DNA of 64,000 nt from contig PFUL01000024.1 in assembly GCA_002790095.1 (NCBI GenBank), forward strand, positions 1 through 64,000, read 5' to 3'. Position 1 is the stretch's first letter, and each line of letters starts with the position of its first letter. The position numbers were made by a program, and so were the translations under genes. The stretch is from Elusimicrobia bacterium CG_4_9_14_3_um_filter_62_55. GTDB taxonomy: Bacteria; Elusimicrobiota; Elusimicrobia; UBA1565. Under the pieces are notes generated by a model that saw nothing but the letters and a program-made list of their open reading frames with translations, was not told where the DNA came from and ran no database searches. This document shows, one piece after another, positions 19,512 through 28,097 of this stretch.

Positions 19512-21325
19512 AGAAAGCTCTCGAAAAATTTGCCGCTCTTGCGATCGCCGCGGCGATGACGATGACGACCGCCTGCAAAGGATCCGGCTCCTCCTCGGAA
19601 GGCCTGAAGGTTCTCGAATACGGCGCCGTCGCGGTGGCGGGCTCCTCCGACCCCAACGACTACGCCTCCATGTACGATCTCGATCTCGGCGCGCTGGTTT
19701 ACGACACGCTTTACGAGTACGACTACCTCGCCCGCCCCTTCAAACTCAAGCCCGGGATGGCCGAGGCGATGCCGAAGGTCACCCACAATGGAAAGACCTA
19801 CACGATCAAGCTCAAGAAGGGCATTGAGTACATCGACGACAAGTGTTTTGAAAAGACCGGCGGAAAAGGCCGCGAAGCCGTCGCCGGGGATTTCGTCTAC
19901 AACCTCTACCGCAAGGCCGATTCCCTCTCGAAATCCCAGAACTGGTGGCTGGTCTCGGGACAGATCGCGGGCTTGGACGCCCTGCGCGACAAGTACAACG
20001 GCAAGGAATTCAACTACGACGAAAAAATCGACGATCTGAAAGCCGTCGATGATCACACGATTCAGTTTACGCTGAAAAAACCGTTCCCCCAGATCATGTG
20101 GGTGCTGGCGATGGCGGGGATGACCCTTTATCCGAAGGAATGCGTGGACTATTACGGCGAGGACTTCGACAACCATCCGGTCGGCACCGGCGCCTTCCGC
20201 ATGACGGAATGGCAGAAAAACGCGAAGTATACCTTGGTTCGAAACGAGAAATACAGAGAAGACCTCTTTCCCTCGGAAGGGACCTCCGAGGACAAGACCG
20301 CCGGGCGCCTGGCCGACGCGGGCAAAAGGATGCCGTTCGCGGACAAGGTGATCGTCCACGAATTCTCCCAATCCCAGCCGTATTGGCTGCAGTTCCGGGC
20401 GGGGAAAAGCGCCTGGGGCCGCGTTCCGGGGGAATTTACCGAGGAGGTCTTTCAGATCGAGTCGCGCGAAGGCAACAAGAAGACCTGGAAAAAAGACGCC
20501 GCGGGCAACCGCATCCTCGCGGACTCCTACGCAGGCAAGTACGACTACTACCCGCTGCCGCTGCTCGACTTCATTTACCGCGCGTTCAACTACGAGGACG
20601 AGGTCGTCGGCGGGGAGAAGGGGAAAAAGCTGAGACAGGCGATTTCACTCACGCATGATCTCAACGAGGAAAACGACCTGTTCTACAACGGACTCAACAA
20701 GGTCTACGCGGGAATCATCCCGCCCGGCGTCGGGGGCTTCGATCCGGCAGTGAAGAACCCGTACGCCGGCGCCGATCTGGAGAAGGCAAAGGCCCTGCTC
20801 GCCGAGGCGGGATATCCCGGGGGGAAGGGCCTGCCTGAACTCCAGCTCTGCGGCGGCAACGACGCGCGCACGATGGAGCAGGCGGCCAACTTCATCCGAA
20901 ACGCCAAGCGCATCGGCGTGAAGATTCGCTACGAGGCGATGCGCTTCGCCGAACTCTCCGCAAAACTTAAGCAAAAGCGCTGTCAGATGATGGGCCTGGC
21001 CTGGGGCGGCGACTGGCCCGACGCCCAGAACTTCATCCAGCTCGCGTACGGCCCGAACAAATCCCCGGGCTCGAACAACGCGAACTACGACAACCCGAAG
21101 CTCAACAAGATCTATGAGAGGTCCTCCGTGATGCCCAACGGCCCGGAGCGAAACAAGCTCTACCAGCAGATGAACGCGATCGTGATCGAGGATTCGGCGT
21201 ACCTCGGGGCCATGGCCCGCACCCGCGATTATCTGATTCCTTTCGGCACGAAGAACTTCAAGCCGGAGGAGATGATCCACACCCACGCGAAGTACATCCG
21301 CCTCGACAAGTGGGGGAAGAAGTAA
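19508..21325 (+). CDS. Peptide-binding lipoprotein of an Opp/Dpp importer (SBP family 5)
   Basis: The 605-aa protein has a lipoprotein signal ([23 protein letters not shown], Cys at 23). Its large mature domain carries family-5 features such as KPGMAEAMPKVTHNGKTYTI near the N-terminus, DDHTIQFTLKKPFPQIM, and a C-terminal region (KIYERSSVMPNGPERNKLYQQM) typical of OppA/DppA. AGGAG at 19496-19500 precedes the ATG at 19508, which overlaps the upstream stop. It should capture peptides or similar ligands outside the inner membrane and deliver them to the permeases at 21342-23224. Confidence 0.92.
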   Translation: MKKALEKFAALAIAAAMTMTTACKGSGSSSEGLKVLEYGAVAVAGSSDPNDYASMYDLDLGALVYDTLYEYDYLARPFKLKPGMAEAMPKVTHNGKTYTIKLKKGIEYIDDKCFEKTGGKGREAVAGDFVYNLYRKADSLSKSQNWWLVSGQIAGLDALRDKYNGKEFNYDEKIDDLKAVDDHTIQFTLKKPFPQIMWVLAMAGMTLYPKECVDYYGEDFDNHPVGTGAFRMTEWQKNAKYTLVRNEKYREDLFPSEGTSEDKTAGRLADAGKRMPFADKVIVHEFSQSQPYWLQFRAGKSAWGRVPGEFTEEVFQIESREGNKKTWKKDAAGNRILADSYAGKYDYYPLPLLDFIYRAFNYEDEVVGGEKGKKLRQAISLTHDLNEENDLFYNGLNKVYAGIIPPGVGGFDPAVKNPYAGADLEKAKALLAEAGYPGGKGLPELQLCGGNDARTMEQAANFIRNAKRIGVKIRYEAMRFAELSAKLKQKRCQMMGLAWGGDWPDAQNFIQLAYGPNKSPGSNNANYDNPKLNKIYERSSVMPNGPERNKLYQQMNAIVIEDSAYLGAMARTRDYLIPFGTKNFKPEEMIHTHAKYIRLDKWGKK

Positions 21326-21341
21326 CGGGCTCGTTTGCGGC

Positions 21342-22295
21342 ATGCTGACCTACATCGCCCGAAAATTCCTCGCGATGATCCCGACTTTGATCGGGGTCTC
21401 GATCCTCGTCTTCGTGATCTTCAACGTGGTGGGCGACGACCCCGTGTACCTGTACCTCGGCAAGAACGCGACCGTCGAGGACGTCGAGATCATGCGGCAT
21501 TCGATGGGGCTCGATAAACCGCTGTGGACGCAGTACTTGATCAGCATGAAGGAACTCGTCACCTTCAATCTCGGCTACTCGATGTCCTCGAAGGAAAAGA
21601 TCACCGACATGTTCCTCAACGGCGCGGGGCCCTCGATCGCGCTGACGTTGCCGGCGCTGTTTCTGTATTCCGGAATCTCGATCGTGCTCGGGCTGATCTG
21701 CGCCTACTGGCGGGGGACCTGGGTGGACAAAATGATCGCGGTGCTCGCGACCGTCGGGATGTCGATTTCCTACGTCGCGGTGATGATCTTCGCGCAGTAT
21801 TTCCTCGCGTTCATGCCGGTGGAAAAATGGGGAGTGGAGATATTCCCGATCACCGGCTACGAGAACGGCTTCCCGGACTTCATTCCCTACATCCTGCTGC
21901 CCAACCTGATTACGACCTTCGTCGCGCTGGGCTACAACACGCGCTTCTTCCGCTCGATCGCGGTCGAGGAGATGAACCGGGACTACATCCGCACCGCCCG
22001 GGCCTACGGCGCCGACACGCGGACGATCCTCTTCAAGCACGTGCTCAAGAACATCATGATCCCGATCATCGCCCGCGTGGTCGTGACTTTGCCCTTCATG
22101 ATCACGGGATCCTTCCTGCTCGAACAGTTCTTCGTGGTTCCCGGTTTGGGCTATAAACTCCTGCACGCGATCGAGAGCGCCGACTTCAAGGTCGTACGGA
22201 CCTTCACGATGCTCATCGCGTTTTTAGTCGTCGTGACGAACTCCGTCGCCGACATCCTCAACAGCATGGTCGATCCGAGGGTCAAACTCTCATGA
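21342..22295 (+). CDS. Peptide ABC transporter permease, DppB type
   Basis: The 317-aa permease has six predicted helices. The first is LAMIPTLIGVSILVFVIFNVVG, as in DppB/OppB. The EAA loop that contacts the ATPases reads EEMNRDYIRTARAYGADTRT. The C-terminus ends VADILNSMVDPRVKLS, a common ending in this family. It is 16 bp after the binding protein and overlaps the DppC gene by ATGA. Confidence 0.93.
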   Translation: MLTYIARKFLAMIPTLIGVSILVFVIFNVVGDDPVYLYLGKNATVEDVEIMRHSMGLDKPLWTQYLISMKELVTFNLGYSMSSKEKITDMFLNGAGPSIALTLPALFLYSGISIVLGLICAYWRGTWVDKMIAVLATVGMSISYVAVMIFAQYFLAFMPVEKWGVEIFPITGYENGFPDFIPYILLPNLITTFVALGYNTRFFRSIAVEEMNRDYIRTARAYGADTRTILFKHVLKNIMIPIIARVVVTLPFMITGSFLLEQFFVVPGLGYKLLHAIESADFKVVRTFTMLIAFLVVVTNSVADILNSMVDPRVKLS

Positions 22296-23224
22296 CCGCG
22301 GCCGCGCCGGCGAAATTCGTCGAACCTCGTTACGGAGAATCGCTGTTTAGAAAATCGGCGCGGAAATTCCGCCGCGACCGGCTCGGCATGGCGAGCCTCT
22401 CCATCGTGGGCGTCTACGCGGTGATCGCGCTGTGCGTCAAGATCGGCCTCTTCGCGACCCTGGACGCGGCGACGACCCCGGTCGGGCGGCAGCATGTTGC
22501 GCCCGGTCAGACGTATCAGCACATCCTTGCCGATAAGAGCGTGGAAGAACGAACCTCCTGGTTCGGCACCGACATCCGCGGCAACGACGTCGGACTGAAG
22601 CTCATCTACAGCATCAAGCAGGCCTTCGCGATCGGCATCTTGGTGGCGTTCTTCTCGGTGCTGATCGGAGTCGTTCTGGGAGCGATCTCGGGCTACTTCG
22701 GGGGGAAGACCGACGACTTCCTGTTATGGGTGTACACCTCGATGAGCTCGGTTCCCTACATCCTCTGGATCATCGCCATCTCCTACGCGTTCGGGAAGGG
22801 CTTCACGGGAGTCGTCATCGCGCTGTCTTCCACTTTCTGGGTGGGGATTTACTTCAACATCCGCGCCGAGGTCCAGCGCCTCAAGGAAATGGAGTTCGTA
22901 CTGGCGTCGGAGTCTTTCGGCATGGGCAAGATGCACATCATTTTCCGCGACATCATGCCGAACCTGACTCACCTGATTTCGATCTTCCTGTCGCTGAACT
23001 TCATCGCGGCCATCAAGAACGAGGTCATCCTGTCGTTTCTCGGGCTCGGAATCGCGGGCGAGCCGTCCTGGGGCGCGATGATCTCCTCGGCGCGTTTGGA
23101 CCTCTTGGCGGGGAAGTGGTGGGAAGTGACCGGCGCGACGATCCTGCTGTTTATTTTGGTGATGGCGTTCAACCTGTTCACCGATTCGCTGCAGGACGCC
23201 TTCGACCCGAAGAAAGTCGGTTAG
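22292..23224 (+). CDS. Peptide ABC transporter permease, DppC type
   Basis: The 310-aa permease shows the DppC pattern: one N-terminal helix, a periplasmic loop with WFGTDIRGNDV, then five helices. The EAA motif is MEFVLASESFGMGKMHIIF, and LSFLGLGIAGEPSWGAMI is the usual DppC signature. The periplasmic loop is longer than in many relatives. It completes the operon that starts at 17509. Confidence 0.92.
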   Translation: MTAAAPAKFVEPRYGESLFRKSARKFRRDRLGMASLSIVGVYAVIALCVKIGLFATLDAATTPVGRQHVAPGQTYQHILADKSVEERTSWFGTDIRGNDVGLKLIYSIKQAFAIGILVAFFSVLIGVVLGAISGYFGGKTDDFLLWVYTSMSSVPYILWIIAISYAFGKGFTGVVIALSSTFWVGIYFNIRAEVQRLKEMEFVLASESFGMGKMHIIFRDIMPNLTHLISIFLSLNFIAAIKNEVILSFLGLGIAGEPSWGAMISSARLDLLAGKWWEVTGATILLFILVMAFNLFTDSLQDAFDPKKVG

Positions 23225-23245
23225 GCCGCGCGTCGTATAGACTGC

Positions 23246-24013
23246 ATGCGCCTATCCCCCGCCGCGGCACTCCCCTGCGTATTACTCGCCTGCACGACCC
23301 CATCCCGCCCTGAGAAAAAGCTTCCGTCTCCCGCCAGCCGGGAGCAAGCCGCTCGACTCGTGCTTCCGACAGGGAGTACGCAAGCCGACCTGCTTCAGTC
23401 GCTCAGTGCAGGCATCGTCGCGGGCGACTATTCGGAACTGCGCGACTTCGTCGCGGCCCATCCCGAAGTCGGTGAAACGACGGTGCGTGAAATGGACCGC
23501 TGTCCCTACGACCGGCAGCATTGCCTTGAAACGACCTTGCGGCCGAACCTCGACGGCGGCGGGCCGCCGCGGCCGTTTCGACCGACGGGGGCGCTCCACA
23601 CGCAGCCCTTTTCTTCGGGACGCCTTTATGTCGGAACCGTCGCCAACCATCGCGCCCGATTCGACATGATCTGGGATGTCGTGAGGGGCCGGATCGTGTA
23701 TCTGAGGACGCTGGAAGGATATTCCTATTTCGAATACTCGCTGAATCTTCGCGACAATTCGCTCGATCGGGTCGACGGTCTGGTGGTGCTTCGCCGAAAA
23801 ACGGAACGCTACGAGGAATCAATCACGCTTCGGGCGAACGAACTCGCGTTTAAGAAAATACGCGACGATGTGGTTCCCATGTTCAGCGAAACGACATACA
23901 GTTCAATCCCTTTCGGGGATCGCGTCATTGAACTGCCGGATACCTCTGGGTTGGAAACGGCTTCCAGGACGCGGGTCAGCGGTCCTACACGTCCCGACGG
24001 TGCCCTACAGTAA
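23246..24013 (+). CDS. Hypothetical lipoprotein
   Basis: The 255-aa protein has a short lipoprotein signal, MRLSPAAALPCVLLAC. The mature part carries a helix-rich segment (QADLLQSLSAGIVAGDYSELRDFVAA) followed by a beta-rich region (RARFDMIWDVVRGRIVYLRTLEGYSYFEYSLNLR). I recognise no family. A TATAGA four bases before the ATG may be its -10, close to a leaderless arrangement. Its 3' end overlaps the tail of the minus-strand RelE remnant by 29 bp, so its C-terminus may have been altered by that insertion. Confidence 0.65.
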   Translation: MRLSPAAALPCVLLACTTPSRPEKKLPSPASREQAARLVLPTGSTQADLLQSLSAGIVAGDYSELRDFVAAHPEVGETTVREMDRCPYDRQHCLETTLRPNLDGGGPPRPFRPTGALHTQPFSSGRLYVGTVANHRARFDMIWDVVRGRIVYLRTLEGYSYFEYSLNLRDNSLDRVDGLVVLRRKTERYEESITLRANELAFKKIRDDVVPMFSETTYSSIPFGDRVIELPDTSGLETASRTRVSGPTRPDGALQ

Positions 24014-24180
24014 ACACGAGGGCGAGCAATTCGCTTTTATAAACCTTGTATAGGATTCTCCAATCGCCGACGCGCCGAGGGGAAATTTGGGAGTTGCCCT
24101 CGGCGCACCGGGAGGCTCCAGGCGACGCGCTCCCGCGCATCACGCGCGTGCATGCCGCAACGGAAATTTCAATCGGGAGC
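23985..24180 (-). pseudogene. RelE/ParE-family toxin remnant
   Basis: The minus-strand frame ending at 23985 encodes RRVGDWRILYKVYKSELLALVFTVGHRRDV, which matches the C-terminal half of RelE/ParE toxins (R-VGD-RI-Y ... V--VGHR-DVY). The frame upstream keeps weak similarity (PGASRCAEGNSQ) but has no proper start or N-terminal half. The 20-bp palindrome at 24181-24200 interrupts it. No antitoxin gene is adjacent. I read it as a decayed toxin. Confidence 0.55.
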
Positions 24181-24200
24181 AACTGTCCCCGGGGACAGTT
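24181..24200. repeat. Perfect 20-bp palindrome
   Basis: AACTGTCCCCGGGGACAGTT is perfectly self-complementary. Related GTCCC text occurs in the repeats at 616-635 and 46448-46498, so it may be a short REP-type mobile unit. It coincides with the point where the RelE fragment loses similarity. Confidence 0.6.
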
Positions 24201-24229
24201 TCCGGTTCGTTTGGGCGCGGCAGAATCGA

Positions 24230-25042
24230 TTAGGGCCGGGCGACGGCGTGCCGCGCGCGATAAGCCTGAAACCCCCGCCACCGCGCGCTCGCCTGCCCGA
24301 GCAGAACCAACGCCGCGATCACCGCCAACACCGTTTTCGCCTTGCGCTCCTCGATGCCGTGCACCTCGAGCGAGGCCGCAAACAGCAAATAGAAGTACCA
24401 TGCGGTCCCGGCCAGAGCCAGCGGCGCGCCTAGATAGGGAATCGCCGACGCCGGCCCCGCGGCGACCGCGACCGCACTCGCGTACGCGCAGCATCGGTAG
24501 GCTGTTTCGAATTCCCGCGGCGAGCCCAGCGCGCGCCACACGACGAACCCGAAGCCGCCGGCGACGACGCTTGCGACCGGAACCATCACGCTGGAAGCGA
24601 CGAAGCCTCCGATCCCGGCCATCGGGCTGCCTGTCAGCGCGGCCGTCACCGCCCACTGCAAGGCGCCGCCGAGAGCGCCCATCGTCCCGGCAAACACCAA
24701 GGGAGGCATCATGCCGCCGGTCGGCGGCATCGTTCGGTAAAAATCCCGCGGCGCGCTCAGCACCCCCTTCGCGAGGTCGAAGAAGCCTTTCGGATCGAAG
24801 GCCTGGCGCGCTTCGGCCGCGGCTTCCGCGGCCAGACCCGAGGCGCGGTCCGCCTTGCGCACCGCGCGCTCGGCCGCACCCATGCGAACGTCGATTTCGG
24901 GGAGGGGGGCCGTCGCCTCGCGGATCGCCGCGTCCGCCGCCTCCGGCGACGCGCCGGATTGAAGCAGCGCCGCGCGGATGCTCTCGACCGGATAGCGGCC
25001 CATGTGCTGACGCACGTAGGCGACAAAACGCGGATCGCTCAC
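24230..25042 (-). CDS. Yip1-like integral membrane protein
   Basis: The 270-aa protein has a soluble N-terminal third with a UBA-like helix set (YPVESIRAALLQSGASPEAADAAIREA). It is followed by FDLAKGVLSAPRDFYRTMP and about five hydrophobic helices with FETAYRCCAYASA, the pattern of Yip1-domain bacterial membrane proteins. Function is unknown in bacteria. Its ATG overlaps the stop of the response-regulator gene (25039-25042, ATGA), so they are co-translated. The long arginine-rich plus-strand ORF 24046-25491 is a shadow. Confidence 0.75.
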   Translation of the reverse strand: MSDPRFVAYVRQHMGRYPVESIRAALLQSGASPEAADAAIREATAPLPEIDVRMGAAERAVRKADRASGLAAEAAAEARQAFDPKGFFDLAKGVLSAPRDFYRTMPPTGGMMPPLVFAGTMGALGGALQWAVTAALTGSPMAGIGGFVASSVMVPVASVVAGGFGFVVWRALGSPREFETAYRCCAYASAVAVAAGPASAIPYLGAPLALAGTAWYFYLLFAASLEVHGIEERKAKTVLAVIAALVLLGQASARWRGFQAYRARHAVARP

Positions 25043-25449
25043 GCCGACGGCGGCGGGCAGACCTCGCCGACCTTCTTGAGGAAGCGCCCGATTTCGATGG
25101 GCTTGATCACGTAGCCCTTCGCGCCGCGGGCGAAGGCGGATTCCACGTCCTTGCCGGTCTGCTCGGCGGTCACCATCAGCACCGGCGTCTCGCGAAGTTC
25201 CTCGAACGCGCGCATCTCGGTGAGCGTCTGCAGGCCGGTCCAGTCCGGCATGTTGATGTCGAGCAAAATCAGGCAGGGATTCTCGGCGCGGGCCTTCTCG
25301 AGACCCTGATGGCCGTTCGCCGCGGTGACGACCGCGTAGCCGGCGCCGGTCAGCACGTCTTCGAGCAGCGACCGGATGTCGTCGCTGTCGTCCACGACCA
25401 AAACCGGGCGGGGACCCGATGGTTTTTTTCCGAAAAGTCCGAACACCAC
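25039..25449 (-). CDS. Single-domain (CheY-like) response regulator
   Basis: The 136-aa protein is a bare receiver domain. VLVVDDSDD gives the acidic pair, LILLDINMPDWTG the phospho-accepting Asp, MVTAEQ the conserved Thr and GYVIKPI the conserved Lys. There is no output domain. An N-terminal MVFGLFGKKPSG tail is unusual. The GTG start lies exactly six bases after a TACAAT box, so it is probably leaderless. No histidine kinase is in the window. It is coupled to the Yip1-like membrane protein, whose UBA-like region could be a partner, but this is speculative. Confidence 0.92.
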   Translation of the reverse strand: MVFGLFGKKPSGPRPVLVVDDSDDIRSLLEDVLTGAGYAVVTAANGHQGLEKARAENPCLILLDINMPDWTGLQTLTEMRAFEELRETPVLMVTAEQTGKDVESAFARGAKGYVIKPIEIGRFLKKVGEVCPPPSA

Positions 25450-25455
25450 GCCCCT

Positions 25456-25483
25456 ATTGTACGGACCTGGGGGAAGAAGGCAA
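25456..25483 (-). promoter_or_regulatory. Promoter of the response-regulator gene, leaderless
   Basis: The minus strand reads TTGCCT, 16 bases, TACAAT, six bases, GTG (25449). No ribosome site can fit. Confidence 0.55.
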
Positions 25484-25497
25484 GGGCCTGAGCCGCG

Positions 25498-26121
25498 TTA
25501 GGGCAAAAGCACGAAGAAGTACTGCAGGAACTCGCCGAGTTCCAGATTGGCGAGCGTGAGCGAGACCGGCCGGCCGCCGAGGCTGCCGCGGAGTTCTCCG
25601 CTCATCGGATTGTAGTCGAGCGCGACCGCGGCTCCCGCCATTTTCCCGGTGATCTTTCCGGTCGCGGCATCCATCGTCAGCCGAAACGCCTTGCCGGCGG
25701 CGGAGCCCTTCACGGAAACGGCCCCGAAATCCACTTCGTAGCGCAGCGCCGCGCCGTTGAAGGTCCCCTGCACCACGGAGCGGGCGGGGGTCCAATGGAA
25801 GGCCAATTCGACGCGGCGGCCGCCGATATCGCCCAGCATCGACTTGCCGTCGTGGTCGATTTTTACCGCGATCGCGGAACCGGCGGTCTCGCCGGAAATC
25901 ACCCAAAGACTGCGGCTCAAGCTCATCTCGAAAGGGCGGCCGTTGACGGAGCCGTTGACGGAAGCGAATCGGAGGCGTCCGATGCGCCGCGCCGCCATCG
26001 AAACCGCCGCGGGAAGCGGGGTTGCGCCGCGCAGGCCGAACCGGGGAGATTCGAACCCGGCGGCGAGGGCGAAAGCGGAGGGGAAGAGCAAGGCGGCGAG
26101 GGCGAGGTTGAGCTTATTCAT
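25498..26121 (-). CDS. Hypothetical exported beta-rich protein
   Basis: The 207-aa protein begins MNKLNLALAALLFPSAFALAAG, a clear signal peptide, at the ATG at 26121 (GAGGGT precedes it). The ORF track starts six codons earlier. The mature part consists of short repeated strands with glycine turns (VNGSVNGRPFEMSL, LGDIGGRRVELAF, VQGTFNGAALRYEV, LRGSLGGRPVSLTL). These look like four or five copies of a G-x-x-x-G-R/A-x-hydrophobic hairpin, suggesting a small repetitive beta sheet. No known family is recognised. Confidence 0.75.
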   Translation of the reverse strand: MNKLNLALAALLFPSAFALAAGFESPRFGLRGATPLPAAVSMAARRIGRLRFASVNGSVNGRPFEMSLSRSLWVISGETAGSAIAVKIDHDGKSMLGDIGGRRVELAFHWTPARSVVQGTFNGAALRYEVDFGAVSVKGSAAGKAFRLTMDAATGKITGKMAGAAVALDYNPMSGELRGSLGGRPVSLTLANLELGEFLQYFFVLLP

Positions 26122-26249
26122 ACCCTCACGGTAACACAATCCAGAACCTTCGCGTTTGGGTCGATAGTCCCGAAGGCCCTCCCTATTTAGCCCTACCGCG
26201 TCTTGGGTCTTTGTCGCCGTAAAATTAGTATGCTTCCAACATCCTTTTC

Positions 26250-26263
26250 AGGCCTATAGGCCT
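26250..26263. promoter_or_regulatory. Palindrome in the leader of the second peptide-binding gene
   Basis: AGGCCTATAGGCCT is a perfect 14-bp palindrome placed three bases before the GGAGG ribosome site of the gene at 26277. It could be an operator or a structure that hides the ribosome site. Confidence 0.35.
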
Positions 26264-26276
26264 ATTGGAGGCTTGG

Positions 26277-28082
26277 ATGTCCCGATTTAAATTCACGTTC
26301 GCCATCCCGCTCGCTGCCGCGCTTTTCCTCTCTTCCGGATGCGGGAAAAAAGACTCTTCGTCGCCCGCCGGAGGGGGAAAAACGGCCTCCCAGAGCAGTA
26401 AAAACAAGGACACGTACGTCCATGTCACGATTTCCGACATCGACAGCCTCGACCCGGCCTGGTCCTACGACACGGCCAGCCACATGGTCATCGAGAACCT
26501 TTATGAATTCCTGGTCGCCTACAAGGGCGGAAGCATCACCGAACTCGAACCCCAGGTCGCCGAGAAGGTCCCGTCGATCGAAAACGGCCTCCTCAGTCCC
26601 GACGGCAGGACCTATACCTTCCCGATCCGAAAAGGAATCAAGTTCCACAAAGGAGGAGAAGTCACGCCCGAGGACGTCCGCTACTCTCTGATCCGCTTCA
26701 TGCTCTTCGACCGGGCCGGCGGGCCGTCTTCTCTGCTGCTTGAACCCGTGACGGGACTGGACTCGACGAGAAAGGACGGCAAGCCCCTGGACGCCGCCTA
26801 CGACAAGGCCGCGGCCGCGGTCACCGTCGAAGGCGACGCGGTGGTTCTGAAGCTGCACAAGCCGTTCGCGCCCATGTTGACGGTGCTCGCCTCGTGGTCG
26901 CCCATCGTTTCGAAGGAATGGGCGGTCGCCGGGGCGGGGTGGGACGGAACGAAGGAAACCTGGAAAGCCCACAACAACCCGGAGAAAACGGCCGAGGCGT
27001 TCTACGATCAGGAAAACGGCTCCGGCCCGTTTTTACTCGAGCGCTGGGACAAGAAGACGAAGGAAGTCGTCTTGACCCGCTTCGACGACTATTGGCGGGG
27101 ACCGGCAAAACTTAAGCGCGCGCACATCAAGGGAGTCGACGAATTCCAAACGCGCAAGCTGATGCTCGCCGCGGGAGACGCCGACTCGATTTACGCGGAC
27201 TACCTCCAGCAGCCCCTGCTCAAAAACCTCCCCGGAGTCGAACTCATCGACGACCTCCCCCGCATCGACATGAATCCGTCGATATACTTCGTTTTCGACA
27301 TCGAAACGAAGGGCAACCCGAACGTCGGATCCGGGAAACTCGACGGGAAGGGGGTTCCCGCGGACTTTTTCGCCGACGTGAACGTCCGGAAAGCCTTCGC
27401 CCATTCGTTCGATTACGAAGGGTTCATCCGGGACGTCAACCGGGGGAAGGGGACGCGCGCGGTCAGCTTCATTCCGAAAGGCCTGTTCGGATTCAACCCG
27501 GAACAAGCCCACTACGAATACGACATCGCGAAAGCCGAGTCCTACTTCAAGAAGGCCCACGGCGGAAAACTCTGGCAGAACGGCTTTAAGTTCACGCTCG
27601 CCTACAACGCCGGCAACCAGCCGCGCGAGGTCATCGCGAACATGATCAAACGGGCCGTTGAAAGCATCAACCCGAAGTTCCAGATCGACACGCGGCCGAT
27701 CCAATGGTCCACGTATTTGGACATGTCGAACGCCTCGAAACTTCCGATGTTCATCATGGGGTGGGCGCCGGACTTCCCGGATCCGCACAACTTCGCGTTC
27801 CCGTTCCTGCACTCCAACGGGAACTATCCCCGGCTGCAGCGCTACAAGAACGCGGAGGCGGACAAGCTCGTGACGGCCGCGATGACCGAGACGGACGCGG
27901 AGAAGCGGCGCGCGATGTACTATCGCCTGCAGCAGATCGCCTACGAGGACGTGCCGTCGCTGTACATTCTGAACTCGGTCCTGTACCGGACCCAGCGGTC
28001 TTGGGTGAAGGGATACGTCTACAATCCGATCCATCCGGATTCGCCCTACTCCTGTCCGCTGTACTACCTCTCCAAGGAATAG
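26277..28082 (+). CDS. Peptide-binding lipoprotein (SBP family 5), second system
   Basis: The 601-aa protein has the signal MSRFKFTFAIPLAAALFLSSGC (Cys22) and the mature family-5 fold: IENLYEFLVAYKGG, SPDGRTYTFPIRKGIKFHKGG, DAVVLKLHKPFAPML, and a C-terminal KRRAMYYRLQQIAYEDVPSLYI. GGAGG precedes the ATG by five bases; the ORF-track TTG start is four codons earlier. Two permease genes follow but no ATPase genes. The orphan ATPase pair at 14760-16765 could energise it. Ligand is probably a peptide, but family 5 also binds nickel chelates and sugars. Confidence 0.9.
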   Translation: MSRFKFTFAIPLAAALFLSSGCGKKDSSSPAGGGKTASQSSKNKDTYVHVTISDIDSLDPAWSYDTASHMVIENLYEFLVAYKGGSITELEPQVAEKVPSIENGLLSPDGRTYTFPIRKGIKFHKGGEVTPEDVRYSLIRFMLFDRAGGPSSLLLEPVTGLDSTRKDGKPLDAAYDKAAAAVTVEGDAVVLKLHKPFAPMLTVLASWSPIVSKEWAVAGAGWDGTKETWKAHNNPEKTAEAFYDQENGSGPFLLERWDKKTKEVVLTRFDDYWRGPAKLKRAHIKGVDEFQTRKLMLAAGDADSIYADYLQQPLLKNLPGVELIDDLPRIDMNPSIYFVFDIETKGNPNVGSGKLDGKGVPADFFADVNVRKAFAHSFDYEGFIRDVNRGKGTRAVSFIPKGLFGFNPEQAHYEYDIAKAESYFKKAHGGKLWQNGFKFTLAYNAGNQPREVIANMIKRAVESINPKFQIDTRPIQWSTYLDMSNASKLPMFIMGWAPDFPDPHNFAFPFLHSNGNYPRLQRYKNAEADKLVTAAMTETDAEKRRAMYYRLQQIAYEDVPSLYILNSVLYRTQRSWVKGYVYNPIHPDSPYSCPLYYLSKE

Positions 28083-28097
28083 GCCTCAGGGCGGAGC

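Noticed and set aside
24046-25491. 481-aa plus-strand ORF
   Set aside because: It covers the Yip1-like and response-regulator genes in antisense and consists mostly of Arg/Pro/Ser runs.
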